DNA from: Thunnus maccoyii
Lineage: Eukaryota; Chordata; Actinopteri; Scombriformes; Scombridae
Assembly (NCBI RefSeq): GCF_910596095.1
Contig: NC_056535.1
Coordinates: forward strand, 4,559,001-4,623,000
Length of the DNA: 64,000 nucleotides
Direction: 5' to 3'
Shown: in pieces, positions 36,791-48,400 of the stretch
How positions within the stretch are numbered: the stretch's first letter is position 1
Layout: every line of letters starts with the position of its first letter
Program-made: the position numbers and the translations under genes
Notes under the pieces: generated by a model
Databases searched by the model: none
Told to the model about the DNA's origin: nothing
The model's input: the letters and a program-made list of their open reading frames with translations, nothing else

Positions 36791-37529
36791 AAAGAATTGA
36801 AGACAGCTTATAATCAGTCAGTCCAGGTGAGCTGAATCTCAACCTGAGATTCCCGCCAGGCTCCTGCAGGGAGAGTTTGGGGAATCCTGTCCAGAAAGGA
36901 TCGTCACAGTGATAAGCAATTTACAATGATGTAAGAAAGCCGCATTTTAGACATAATAATGACCAAAACCAACATGAAATTATTACTAACAAGTACTGTG
37001 TGTGTGTGTATCCAAAGCCTAATTATTCCAATGTGTAATAGAGCTTCATTATTGTCCAAAAACTATTAAAAACACATCAATGAGCCACACTCTGTTTCTT
37101 CATTACCACGGAGACACACACTGTAATTTATTTTGACTGTTGCTAAAATACTCACTAGAACACAAAATGTAGATTAATCCACTGCTGAAAATAGTCCCCA
37201 ACAAATGCACTATTTCCTCGTTTGAGTAACATTTTCTCAAAACTACAGGGACCAGCTGTTTAGGGGAATTACCCTAGCCCTTTGTAAAATTAAACCATAT
37301 ATTTATGGCTTATTATTAAAAGATACATCTTCAGAAGGAACTAATGGGCTGAGGGCTGAGTGCCAGGGTAGGGAAGTCACAAAGAGAGATGGACTAATGC
37401 ATTATTGGTTTCGGTCTTTTCATGGGATTTGTTGTCAATAAGAAAAAGAATAACCCAAGGCTGATTCTTTGATAGTGAAGTCAGTTGTAGTTGACAGAAA
37501 GGCATGGCACATACAGGTAAGTCAGTGTA
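36791..37529. other. Non-coding, nothing recognised
   Basis: Non-repetitive AT-rich DNA. Confidence 0.5.
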
Positions 37530-38014
37530 TGTCACAGCTCAGGTAAACACTGGACTCAAATATAAATCTCAGACAACGTGTAAAAGTTCAAACAATACCT
37601 TTATTAAAAAGACAGAACGGAGGGGGGGCACCAAGCCAGCAGGTAGGCATAGATCAGCAACAGGCAGCCAGTAGAACCAGGCAAACACGGCAAAGTGAGC
37701 AGGCAAAAAGCAAAGTCCAAAAACAGGCAGGAGGTCAAACAGGCAGGCAGGTTGCAAAAAGGGGACAAAGGCTGGAAAGCTGTATGGCTGGAACAGCGCA
37801 ACAGACAGTCTGGCAGAGGGCAAGTGGAAATGAACTGGTATAAATGCAGGGGAGCTAATGAGGGAATGGGGAACAGGTGTGCCAATGGGTGTGGGGGAAT
37901 CAGGTGACTGGGAAGGCAGGAAGGGAGGGCTGGAGTTACTGCAGGGCAGGTGGGAGAGGCAGCATCTGAAATAAGACAGTTTGAGAAAATGGCAATGAAT
38001 GAATGACTGTGACA
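37530..38014 (-). mobile_element. Solo LTR (485 bp), Ty3/Gypsy-like
   Basis: The ends are tgtcacag (37530-37537) and ctgtgaca (38007-38014), a perfect 8 bp inverted pair giving the TG...CA termini of an LTR. On the minus strand a TATA-like box (complement of tataaa at 37839-37844) and a poly-A signal (complement of tttatt at 37600-37605) lie in the order expected for U3-R-U5. The flanks are gtgta (37525-37529) and gcgta (38015-38019), a 5 bp duplication with one difference. No internal gag or pol sequence is present, so this is a recombined solo LTR. The Gypsy-like assignment rests on the 5 bp duplication and on remembered resemblance. Confidence 0.75.
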
Positions 38015-41000
38015 GCGTAGGCTAGTCTAGAGTGAACCGTCTGTGTCCATTTCTGCTTGACCTCAGGCCACTGCATGAGGTTTTGTACAAGGCAAAGCAG
38101 ATGTTTAAGTCATAGAGTACAAGCAGGCCGCTGGCAATCAGCAGTTTCATTACTAAATAACCAGTACTGGCCTTTAAAACCTCATGTTGGTTCAACTCTA
38201 GTGTTGAGCTGTGTTGTTCGAGGAAGGCAGAAATCCTGCTGATGTTGGTCATTTTTATTTTGGGAGTGATTAGTCCCTCCATTTGCATATTGGTAGCGCC
38301 TGATCTCCCTGGCACTCGTTCATTCATCCATATGCAATACATCTAAAGAGGAATAATTTTCCCTCTCTAGCTTCAGGCTGTTAGAAAAAAAAGCACAACA
38401 CCTCAAGAATGGTGTGCTGCTTGTGTTTAATGTATGAATTATATGCATGAAGCCTTTTTCTTTTTTTTTTTTTACAGTTGATTTGAATTCCAAATTAAGT
38501 CTAGGATATGAAAGGAATGGGTCAACAAGGTCTGTGCTTTAAAAAAAGAAAGGCTTTAAAGTGGTTCTTATTGATCTCTTGGGGTTCAGTGGGTAAGAAA
38601 AGGTTAAAAAACACACATGAACAAACAGATCATGTGATCAACAGATGACTTGATAGCCTGGTACAGTTCATTTGCCTGATGAATGGGACAAAGTAGGACC
38701 TAAGTTTGAAAAGTATCTGTACAAAAACACTTTGGGTTTCTCATGCTGTCTATCCAAATACCTTTTCATATTCTGTTGAGTCACTGCAGAAACTTCTATT
38801 TTCTGTCCTCTAAAGCTGCTTCCTCTTCTAATGATGACATTAATCCAGCTCCACCATTGATCTTGTGTCTATCACACTGGATATGTGACTGCAGCCTGAT
38901 CCTTTTCCATAATGTAATACAGCAGAGCTGAATATGCACAGCATCTTATCTTTTGGGAATTTAAACAGTTTCTGTAAAACAAGAACAATGCCCTGCAGCA
39001 ACACTTCCCTTAAAGAAGCAGATTTGCAGCAAAACATTGAATCTTCACCAATCAATGGACAATATTGTGCTACGGACAACACCGTATGATTCAGATTAAG
39101 GTAAATGTAACAAAAGGGTGAGAGGTGAGGTCATCCTTAAAGGAGCAATCTTTAATATTTTAGTGGCTCTTTGCACAGAGCCATCATTTGTTTGCAAGGT
39201 TTGCTAATCAATGCCACCAGGCACGTGTACAAATAGTCCCCTGGTGGTGCTCAAGCACCTGCCCTGGATAAGTGCCCTTTTTGCCTTTTTTTCTATTTGT
39301 TTTTCTAATTTCATACTTTAGTTTTTCAATTTGGCCCATGGCATCAATTCTCAATTAAAAGCCCGACAACTGCATGTGACTTTTAATTCTGTAAAACTGA
39401 ACAAGCCCCTGCCCCTTCCTCTTCCACTTCCCTGTCACAGCCACCACAGTTAACGCTCGCAGATCGAGTTCCCTGCAGAGCAACGTGATCCACGTCTCCC
39501 TGACCTGCATTCATTGGTGACAGCCAGGTAATGATAGTGTTTGGCCTAAGCCCTGGCACTGTTTGTCACTGTTGTGAAATTAAATCACTATTAAAGCGGC
39601 TCAATACAGCCAGCCAACTTAGGCAATAGCCCACCATTAAGCTTAACAACAAGCTAGTCTAGCGTAAAATAGCTTCGCCAATGAAAACAAGTGAACTCCA
39701 ATAGATTTGTTAGTTCCTTTGTCAGGCAACTGAAACAAATACATATGCATTACATGGTTAATAGTCTATACAATCATAATTGGATATCAGAAACGTTAGC
39801 TGACTTGTCACTCATCACAAGAAAATGTGCAAATACATGATTCGCCCACTGTTTACAAGCTCATACTGATTAGCAAAAGCTTTAAGACATAGACTAGTAA
39901 ATTATCGATTCTTATTCCTGTGACACAGAATTTACTGGTAGTTGTTGGCAAGCCAACTGGTTGTCATTTCAGTACAACAGTCAATACAAATACACTCATA
40001 CGTGTAATTGCCACAGGGGACCGGAGGACACGTCCCCCCCCAGTGTTCAAGCTCATGAAACTACACTGTCAGTTACTTTGCTGTGTTTAATTACATTTGG
40101 TTGGGTGGAGGCAGCATTGATTGTACTAGTACCTGGTGGTGTACCACAAAAGAAACAAAAGAAGAGCATACACAAAAGAGGCAGACAGAAAGCAAACTGA
40201 TAAGATGCGGGTTTGAGGTGAGCACCAAGACAGTGTATCACTCAAACAACACTTGCATAAAAATATTGTTGGCAGCATGTTGTGTGTTGTATTGAAGTCC
40301 ATTATTTCAGAGTTTGTCAGGGATGAGGCAAAAAAGTTTGTAGAACTCGGCTAGCTGCCAACCTTCATATCACCAGCTGTTGTCCTGAGGTCTCTGTCTC
40401 TAAACACACTAATATTGCTTCTACCAGTGTTGCAGTGATCATGTGTATGTATGCTCAGTATATATTAGTTAGCAAGTAAAGGGTCAAACTGTTTATTTCC
40501 CTAACAGGCAGGTGTGATAATGTTAGTTTTATGCGTATGGTTCCTCTATCAGTGCTTGACTTGCAGTCAGAACAACTCAGCAACTATGAGGGAGTTTCTA
40601 GGGAAAAGGATTGGCCAGATATAAAGCATTTCTTTATGAAACAGCCTAAAAGACAAGTGAGTTCCACAAACTGTCAGCATTGTTTGGGATGATTTCATTA
40701 TCACATAGCATTGGTAGATAGGGAAAGAATGTCTTTGCAGTTAAAGGCAATTAAAGAACTACATGCTAGTGGTTAATTTACACTGATTCTTTTCATTCTC
40801 TGTGTTTGCCCTACTCATCCCAATTACAAAACTGAAATGGAACAGCATTGTACAGGAAAGTCCACTTTCTTTATCTCACTATTATGCATCTGCTGCTGTA
40901 ATTCATTTAGGAGAGTCAGCATGTAGTCACAGGACACAGCAGGGAAGAAAGAGAACCAAGTCACTTTTCTTGACCCTACCTGTATTTTACTTCAGTGTTT

Positions 41001-41232
41001 TTTGAGTTTTTATTCTCTGTACTGCACGTCAATAAAGGATTGACACTGAAGAGAGCTGCTTCCTGCTTCTCATTCCACACTGCTCGTCAATAATTTACAA
41101 TATTTTTTGCACAATATATATGAATGGTGAGGTTAAAGATTGAGAAAAAAGGTTGTATAGCGAACATATGAGTTCAGATTCAAAATCAGCAACTGTGAGA
41201 GAAATCTGAGCCTCAAAATTTCCTACAATATC
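38015..41232. other. Non-coding; old repeat texture in part
   Basis: No coding motif. 39150-40330 has the wording of a degraded DNA transposon or host repeat ('cagccagg', 'gttagctgac') but no ends. 40960-41060 shows a possible retroelement end (tgcacgtcaataaaggattg), not assigned. Confidence 0.35.
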
Positions 41233-41326
41233 TGTGACACTGAAATCACACATGCTGATATATTCAAGTTAAAGCATGATTTTGGACTTGCTTTAACAAC
41301 TAAAAGTCTGTAATTTCAGTGTCACA
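41233..41326. repeat. Nested hairpin, 14 bp perfect outer arms
   Basis: tgtgacactgaaat (41233-41246) is the exact complement of 41313-41326. Inside it gttaaagca pairs with tgctttaac. Confidence 0.85.
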
Positions 41327-41497
41327 CACAGTGTGGGATCTTTGAGAGCTTTACAGTTTTCCACTTTGCATCTTTATTCAGATGTACAAAAGCTGATATC
41401 TCACCCACAGATATCACCACAGGCTTTTAACTTATTCCCCAACATCATTTCACAGCATCTGTCAGGACAATTTTTGAAGTGCTGCTAATACACAACC

Positions 41498-42155
41498 ATG
41501 GAAGCAAATAATTGCAATAATAATTGGATTTATATCAGCAATTGAATATCACATTTTGAAATTTTATCACCACTGAATACTTTAATGTTGTTAAATACCA
41601 CTGAATTTATTGCACTGAAATGTTTGACTTTGAAAGCCACCTTTCTGAATTTATGTGGTCTGAATTTCACTTTGTGGAATCTCATTTGCAACTTTATTTC
41701 CAGTATATATTTTAGGGTTCTCAAATTCAGAAAATTCACCTCCTTAATATTCAAAAGTTATATTCAAGTTGCTCGATTAGCTCAAATCAGATTGAACCAT
41801 TCAAATCAGGTCAAAAACTGTGAAACTGGCTGCTCAAATACAACTGATGAGATTCAGATGCTAAAATTCAGATCTGAGGGATGGATGGCACGTGAATGTG
41901 AATCTGAATTTAAGAACCTTAAAATAAATATATACTGGAAATAACGTTTTTGGAATTGTACATCCTGAAAGTGACTATTGAGAATTTCAAAAAGTGAAAA
42001 TTCAGAAAGATGGTTTTCAAAGTCAAATATTTCAGTGAAATAAATTCTGTGGTATTTATATTTCATCATCAAGTATTCAGTAGTGATTAAATGTCAAAAT
42101 GTGGTATTCAGTTGCTGATATATTTCCAATTATTATGGCAATCATTTGCTTCCAT
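41498..42155. mobile_element. Large foldback element, arms about 245-265 bp
   Basis: The left arm (about 41498-41740) and right arm (about 41891-42155) are reverse complements with small indels and substitutions; the middle is about 150 bp. For example atggaagcaaat, taataattgg, tatatcagcaa, ttgactttgaaa and ttatttccagtatatat all recur in inverted order. Open frames on both strands (41585-41944 plus; 41854-42072 minus) are by-products of the symmetry. No transposase is present. A related 43 bp piece lies at 44242-44284, which suggests a dispersed family. A target-site duplication is not clear. Confidence 0.75.
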
Positions 42156-42167
42156 ATGCATTATCCT

Positions 42168-42206
42168 CACACACACACACACACACTCACACACACACAC
42201 TCACAC
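42168..42206. repeat. CA microsatellite with CT interruptions
   Basis: Direct CA units with two CT interruptions, 12 bases outside the foldback. Confidence 0.95.
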
Positions 42207-43084
42207 AGTTATTCTCTCACTCGCTCCCCCCAAAGTCTGAGTGAGGATTTTGCTCTTGAATACACTCATGCAAATGTTTAATACTCAACAGACAGAATTA
42301 TCAGTCCACACAGAGATGATGGTCTTTAGCATTCACTATTTCTACATTTATCACAGGAACAGGCAACAACAAAGACAATGCCACACTGTGCATGTTTTAG
42401 TGGTCTATGAAACAAATAACCAATTCAACAAATCTTTTTCAAAATTGAAAAAGGTTGTTCTCTGAATAAATAAAATAATAAACCAACCAATCTATTCTCC
42501 AACCTACAAATGGGCCTGTGTTCAACAATTAGGCTTAGTGCAGCTCTGTGTACTGAGGTGATTTTGATTAGAAAAATATTTGTGGGTTGTGTAGCAGCAA
42601 ACATGTTTACTGTTACTTTTGTAGTTTCCCACGATTATCACAAGAAATGACCATCTCGTGTGCAATATTTGATTGATTATCACTATAAATGTTCCCAAAA
42701 CAGATTACTTGGCATGTTAATGATTTACTTTTGTGTGTTAAGTGCTTTTTTTCATTTTTTCCCCCAAAATATCTTCTCAAAATCTGTCATTTTAAAAATG
42801 TTTTAACAATATAAACAATGTGAACAGAATGATAATACATCCAGCACTCTATAAACTCTCAGCCCTTGTGTGAAAATGTCAATCAATGTGAGAGTGAAAG
42901 AAGATGACTTCAATCTAACGGATCAACAACCAACCCAAACCACTGCTGGATAACAGTGTTTCATGCTTTAATACTGCACTTCACACTATAATAACCATTT
43001 ACAGGAAGGAGGCTATTTTCTTTTATTCCTCTTAAATCACCCAAGTATATACAAGTTTATCGATGTACTGTATCGCATGCCCAC
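42207..43084. other. Non-coding, nothing recognised
   Basis: AT-rich, no repeat with clear ends. Confidence 0.5.
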
Positions 43085-43272
43085 GCTCTGCATGCGAGTG
43101 TGTGTGTGAGTGTGTGTGTGTGTAGTACACTGCTCCACTTGGCGTGCTCCCTCTCCTTTACTCTCCTCTCAGATAGCAGCAGGGGTGCTGTCACGCTGTG
43201 AACACAAACCATTGGCAAGATCTGTGGTTAAACTGGGACATTCCACACACTGCCACGCTAGACTAACACGCG

Positions 43273-43303
<31 letters not shown>

Positions 43304-43570
43304 ACATAGACATGCAGATACACATTCAAACATTCATACACCTGCAAACTTGCATGCAAGCTTTAACACATGATATTTAAAGTGCTGACACAGGCACACT
43401 CCTTCACTCTGCATCAAATCATTTCTGGCTGTTAAATTTATTGTATAAAGTTATTCTGCCTACCTGTGTCATAAAGTCTGTGAATCCTTTTATTTTTATT
43501 CATATTTAATATGTATGTGTCTGTGATACATTGTGTGTATTTTTATATTGTGTGTGTGTGTGTGTGTGTG
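43085..43570. repeat. Three microsatellites: GT, CA, GT
   Basis: GT at about 43098-43122, CA at 43273-43300 and GT at about 43549-43570. The DNA between is ordinary. Confidence 0.9.
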
Positions 43571-44241
43571 TCTGTACTGCTTTGTGTTTTCTGGTTTCAG
43601 TGCTCGCACGCATGAAAAATCTTTTATCAGTAGCGGCAACATGTCCTGCCTTTATTTAAGCCTTTTATTGGATTCCAGCTCTTCACTGCCTCCGTCTCCT
43701 CCTGTCTGCGCTCAGCCGAACGCCTTGTGTTGTCAGACACATGTTTACATCACACACGGCTACACAAATTAATCTTACATCTCCTCTCACATTTCTTTTT
43801 TTTAAAAATTACTATAAAATTAAAAGAATTGTGAAAATCAAACATTTTTTAAATTAGTGTGAAATAAAAAAAATCAATTTTTCAATCTGTCATAATCTAA
43901 AGTAGAACTATGTGAGGAAAAAAGAAACTGAGATTTTAACCTCTACTGACTATTTAATGCTGAAATTTAAATACCACTTAAATTCCACAAACATAAAACA
44001 CAAAGAGCTTGTTAAGTCTCTAATAGACTGGATGTTCAAGTCTGTATTTTAGTGTTTTAATATTTTGACTTGACTTGATTTATTTTATATTAATTTTACA
44101 CAGCTTGAATATATTGGAGACATGAATTTGTGAAACCTAACAAAAATAAATCATTTTTTTAAATGGCACAATAATAGTTAATATAAAACATAAAACATAC
44201 ATTCAGATGCAGTCTAGTCAGTGGCATTAATTTTCAGAATT
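43571..44241. other. Non-coding; AT-rich from 43780
   Basis: 43780-44200 is strongly AT-rich with A and T tracts. No gene. Confidence 0.5.
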
Positions 44242-44284
44242 AAGTATTGAGTAGTGATTAAATGTTGAAATTATATATTCAGTG
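44242..44284 (+). repeat. Partial copy of the 41498-42155 foldback arm
   Basis: aagtattgagtagtgattaa followed by atgttgaaattatatattca matches the right arm near 42071-42111 (aagtattcagtagtgattaa, then atgtcaaaatgtggtattca) in the same orientation. Confidence 0.7.
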
Positions 44285-46972
44285 CATGTAAGATTCAAAT
44301 CCTCATTGCATTCCTTTGATGCCATAGAAAGAACCTGCGGAAAAGACTCCAGAACTCAACATGCATAAATACATTTTCAAAAAATGGATCCAAAAGAGAA
44401 GTGAGCCTGTGCAAACCTCAAACCTGAAGACAAGAAATTGATAAAAGTCTAATGAACCATTGCGCCTTACAGCCGAGGATGTTGAGATGAAAGACGTTTT
44501 ATAAACAGCTCCTCAGTCTGACCAAACCACTTTCAAACTGGTCAGTCAGAAGCAGTCGAACCTACATTATTCTATTAAAGAGACCTATTCTTCTGATTTA
44601 ATTTTTAATAAGGACAATTTCACCTTCAAGTGAGCATAAAAACTTTTATGATATTGTGGATATTAAATACACAAGTCTTGAGGAAATAGAAGGAAACCCA
44701 GCGTCTGATTGTGCTGCGACTCCACTACATTACAAATCAGCTTGTTTTCCTCTGTCCTGGTGCTAAATATGAAACGTGCCAGTCAGTTCAGTTCCGACCT
44801 AGAAATCCTCATAAACTCATCTTGGTATTCATTAGCCTCGTGCATTGTTGCGGAGATCTGGCATTTTGCATATGCATTCATTTCTCCTTCTCTGAACTCT
44901 CCCTCTATCCTCTCCTCACCCTTCCTGTTTTTTCCCCCCACTCGAAAGAGTTAGTTTAGTCAGGGCGACATGCCTTTGGCACCGCTTGAAAATCAGGTTT
45001 CCCATTAAGCCCTGGAAAGTTGAATCTGGGGGCAGGATTGGGTGTGTGTGTGTGTGTGTGTATGTGTGTGGTGGCAGACTTTGTATTCTGGAGGTTCTTG
45101 GCAGGGAGAACCAGTTTAGTGCCAGTAGCCTTTGAGCTGCTGTGTAACATACTGCTGCTGTCAAACATGAACTACTCACATCTAGTAGAATTCCATGTAT
45201 AATGTGAGACTAAACATGCCGTCTTTGCCGTCTTTGTCTTTGTATGACCACTTTTGGCAAAAATGGCTGAAAAAGTGTATCATCTGGAACATAAAAGTGA
45301 TCGCTCGAATATTAGAATGCAGACTCCTTTCATATTATATTCATCATGTGTTATCTGTAGCTGTAATAATGCTGAATAGACATCATTTAGAAGGTAAATT
45401 CAGGCAAAGTAGCTCTTTATCTTCACACAGGAGGTGTGGGTGTTCAGATTTAACATTTCACCCTCTAGCAGTTCGAACCGATAAATGCTGTTATCAGTTG
45501 CTCCACGTCCAGGTTTTTAAATCTCTGCCGAGTTAAAATGACTGCAAGCGCTGGCAGTAGTAGATGATGCATTGTGAAATGACAGACAAGAGCGAGTCGT
45601 CCTCTCAATCCATCTCCCAGCTTTTCATTGCAATATTACGTCCCGGTTTATTGCATCGATTTTTGTTGCAGCTTAATCTTTCTGCCAGGTTGTGCCAAGT
45701 CTTCATGTTTTTGAGGTGTTCTTTGCTCCTTGTGTGCTTTCTACAATCCTCAAAGCAATCCCCTGTAACCTTTCCCCAAAATGCAAAAGAAAGGTTACAT
45801 CATTGCAACTCTTTGGGCGTTAATATACCTCCCATCTCGATACAGTGCTACTGTTTGCCGGACAGTTTGACTGTTCTTTTAGCAAAACAACTTTGAAAGT
45901 CACCTCTTGTCTTTTTTTTTTTTTTTTTCCTCTCTTATTTTCCTTCCGTTGGCTTTGGGCATCTGAACTTCTCATCACACTAAGCGTGCTGTCAAGTTGG
46001 ATTAGTCCATGAAGTTAAACTTGTGGGTATTTTTTTTATTACAGGAAAGGCACTCTAGGCTTACATCTGACAAATAAACCTTGCTGAGTTGCAAGTTCAA
46101 AGTTTATCCATTTATTTTCCGCAGGGCCGTTTCGCCCCTCGATTATTTCTCCTGAGTCTAAAGTTTTCTGCTGCAGCTTAACGATACACGTGTGGCATCA
46201 TCAATGGCAAGGCAACAGAGAAAGAAGGCCAAGGAAAGAGTGGGGTGACTGGAAGGTCGGCTCCTGCCTTTGCCTTGACTGGGGGACTTTTCTATGAGGA
46301 GGGAAGAGAGAATAAGCAGGAAAAAAAAAACTCAAAACAACAACAACAAGGGAGCAGTTGTTTAACAAAATTAAGAAGATCTTGTGAATTTGCAGGGCCC
46401 ATGGCACTATTTGAGTTAGTGCTGGGAAAGTTATGCAATTAAATGCTTCAAGTTTTTGAGCTTTTTGGGGTTTTGGGGTCATATGCTTGGCAAACGCTGT
46501 ACAATTCATTAATCTTGTATGTTGTGTGAACTCATACTACATGTTTTAATCACTCTCTCTGCATGGACAGTTTGGCATTCTATTTGATTAGCTTCACGTA
46601 AACATAAAATCCCTGACTGGTTCTATCTGTTGCCAACTGCAATAAAAGTTACCCTTTAAACTGAAAGTATGAACAAGACTAAAGCTTGATTTATACTTCT
46701 GCTTTAGGGGGAGATGCTCTGCCTGAAACAACTTTGTGCAAAGACTCTGAAGCAATGCCATGGACTACACTGTATCTGACTGGCTTCTCCTTTTAGTTGT
46801 AACTACATGTCGGAGCTACGGTGGATACAGAAATACCATGTAGAAACAACAACTGTGATTGGCTCTGATGCTGGTAGAGACTGATCAGAGTGAATACAAC
46901 ATGAAGTATATTGAGAAAAGGCTCAGTTATCTTCCCCTTTTCAGCAACTGACATTTAGCAGAGCCAACCCAG
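44285..46972. other. Non-coding, with island-like DNA
   Basis: Short GT run at 45042-45070, poly-T near 45910-45928. 44700-45200 and 45540-46460 are non-repetitive, moderately GC segments without coding motifs and might hold conserved non-coding DNA. Confidence 0.35.
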
Positions 46973-48073
46973 AGGGCTGTACTATGAAACAAGTTCAACA
47001 TATCCAGGCTTAACCCTAAATTCGCGATCAGAGATAAGTGGTATCACGACGGTAGTTATGAACTTTCTTTGTTAGCCCAGGCTTTCTGCTTCAGGCTCTG
47101 TGCGCATCCCCATGAAAGGGGGCATTTAACGCGTCATGTGACTCTTTTTCTGCACAATATTGACAGATTGCGTGCCACCTGCTTCAGTCAGGAGGATCAG
47201 GTCATTATAACGGAGAGCTATGAAGAATAAAAATACATTATCACAGCAAAAAGCAACACTGTTGCTGCAAATAAGGTGAGAGAGGAATGCTGGCAGAAAA
47301 CTGCTGATTGTGTAAATTTGTTAATTAAAAAACTAATTCATAATTAGTTAAAATACTTATTATACTTATATTTTACCACTCAATGCTCTCTCTGCGCCTC
47401 CCACATCCAGAGTAGCTCTTAAACTTTAAACTTGATGCAGCAGATTTAAACATTATACTCAGGAAGTGCACTCAGGTCTGACTCTGTCCCATAATGAAGG
47501 ATAAGTGGAAATCACTTTAGGTTTTGGCCAAATCAAAGTGAAATTAATATTATAGATTTGATATTATGTGTGATAAATACCAATGGACTAATACATTTTA
47601 TTTTATTTTTTTTGTTCAAAGTATTTCTTCATTAGTTTTTTTGTCTTTATTAGTTTTTTTTTTAAATTTTGAAATACAGTTTGATATATTGTAACAAAAT
47701 CCCATCCCCTAAGTAACCCTAACCTATTGCACCATTACACCACTACAAATTTACAATATGACATATCAAATCAATGGTAAGTATGATAAAAGACTAATCA
47801 ATTTTCTAATCGGTGTTCTAATAGCTGCAGTACCAGCAGTGTTAAACAGACTTGGCAGAAAATCAGGTAGTTAGTTAAAGGGCGGTGCTTTTTATTGCTG
47901 ATTTAAGTTGAAACAAGGAACATAACCTGCTCCGGGCAGGTTAAGTTTGCAGCATAAGTTACCATGGTGATGTAGCCAGGTTAAAAGAGAGCCACCTGCG
48001 TGACATTGAAAACCCTGGCTTTAGGCTCAACTTACCTCACTAACCCACTAATTTCGCTTTGTAGTACACCCCT
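46973..48073. mobile_element. PIF/Harbinger-like element, non-autonomous, with 3 bp target duplication
   Basis: The left end is agggctgtactatgaaacaa (46973-46992) and the right end is the complement of aggggtgtactacaaagcga (48054-48073), with 15 of the 20 terminal bases matching. The bases cag at 46970-46972 and 48074-48076 form a 3 bp flanking duplication, the size typical of PIF/Harbinger elements. The element is 1,101 bp. The transposase gene is absent; a short remnant of the Myb/SANT-like partner gene remains at 47201-47317. I recall close relatives with 'ggctgtactatgaagcgagg' ends in other fish. Confidence 0.75.
47201..47317 (+). pseudogene. Remnant of the Harbinger Myb/SANT-like protein
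   Basis: The plus-strand frame reads ITESYEE, a TAA at 47228-47230, then KYIITAKSNTVAANK and VREECWQKTADCVN, and ends at a stop soon after. This matches the start of the trihelix/Myb-like DNA-binding domain of Harbinger-associated proteins, in which a Trp-containing 'WQKIAD.VN' helix is characteristic. The stop and the loss of the rest make it non-functional. In intact elements this protein helps the transposase reach the nucleus and bind the ends. Its position inside the terminal repeats supports the element call. Confidence 0.7.
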
Positions 48074-48076
48074 CAG

Positions 48077-48400
48077 GTCAGTACCTGGAAGGGAGTCCAA
48101 AACAGGCAACCAAGTCCAGAGGGCAAGGCAGGCAGGTCAAAACCACAGGTGGCAGGTAAGCAGGCAGAAAACACAGAAAGAGGAAAAAAAAGTGTTCAAC
48201 ATAACATAATTGATGATCTGGCAGGAAACGGTGTGTAAGCAACTGGGACTGAGATAATGAGTAGCAGGCGAAGATAATTGAGGAGTGGCAACAGGTGAGC
48301 AGGTGGGTGTGAGAACCAGGCAAGAAAGTCTGGTGGACAGGTGGAAAATGGCAAAAGGGAAGAGAGAGTGTGGCAGGGATGGAGGCAGAATGGACAATAT
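48077..48400 (-). repeat. LTR-like sequence, ends not defined
   Basis: The minus strand is pyrimidine-rich with repeated CTGCCTG and CACCTG words, like the body of the solo LTR at 37530-38014, but the two cannot be aligned along their length by eye. It begins right at the Harbinger right flank. It may be a diverged LTR fragment; the evidence is composition and word content only. Confidence 0.35.

Noticed and set aside
41585..41944. 119-codon open frame and its antisense partner
   Set aside because: Both are explained by the inverted arms of the foldback.
43110..43373. Open frames running through GT/CA repeats
   Set aside because: They encode VCVCV or THTHT runs from microsatellites; not genes.
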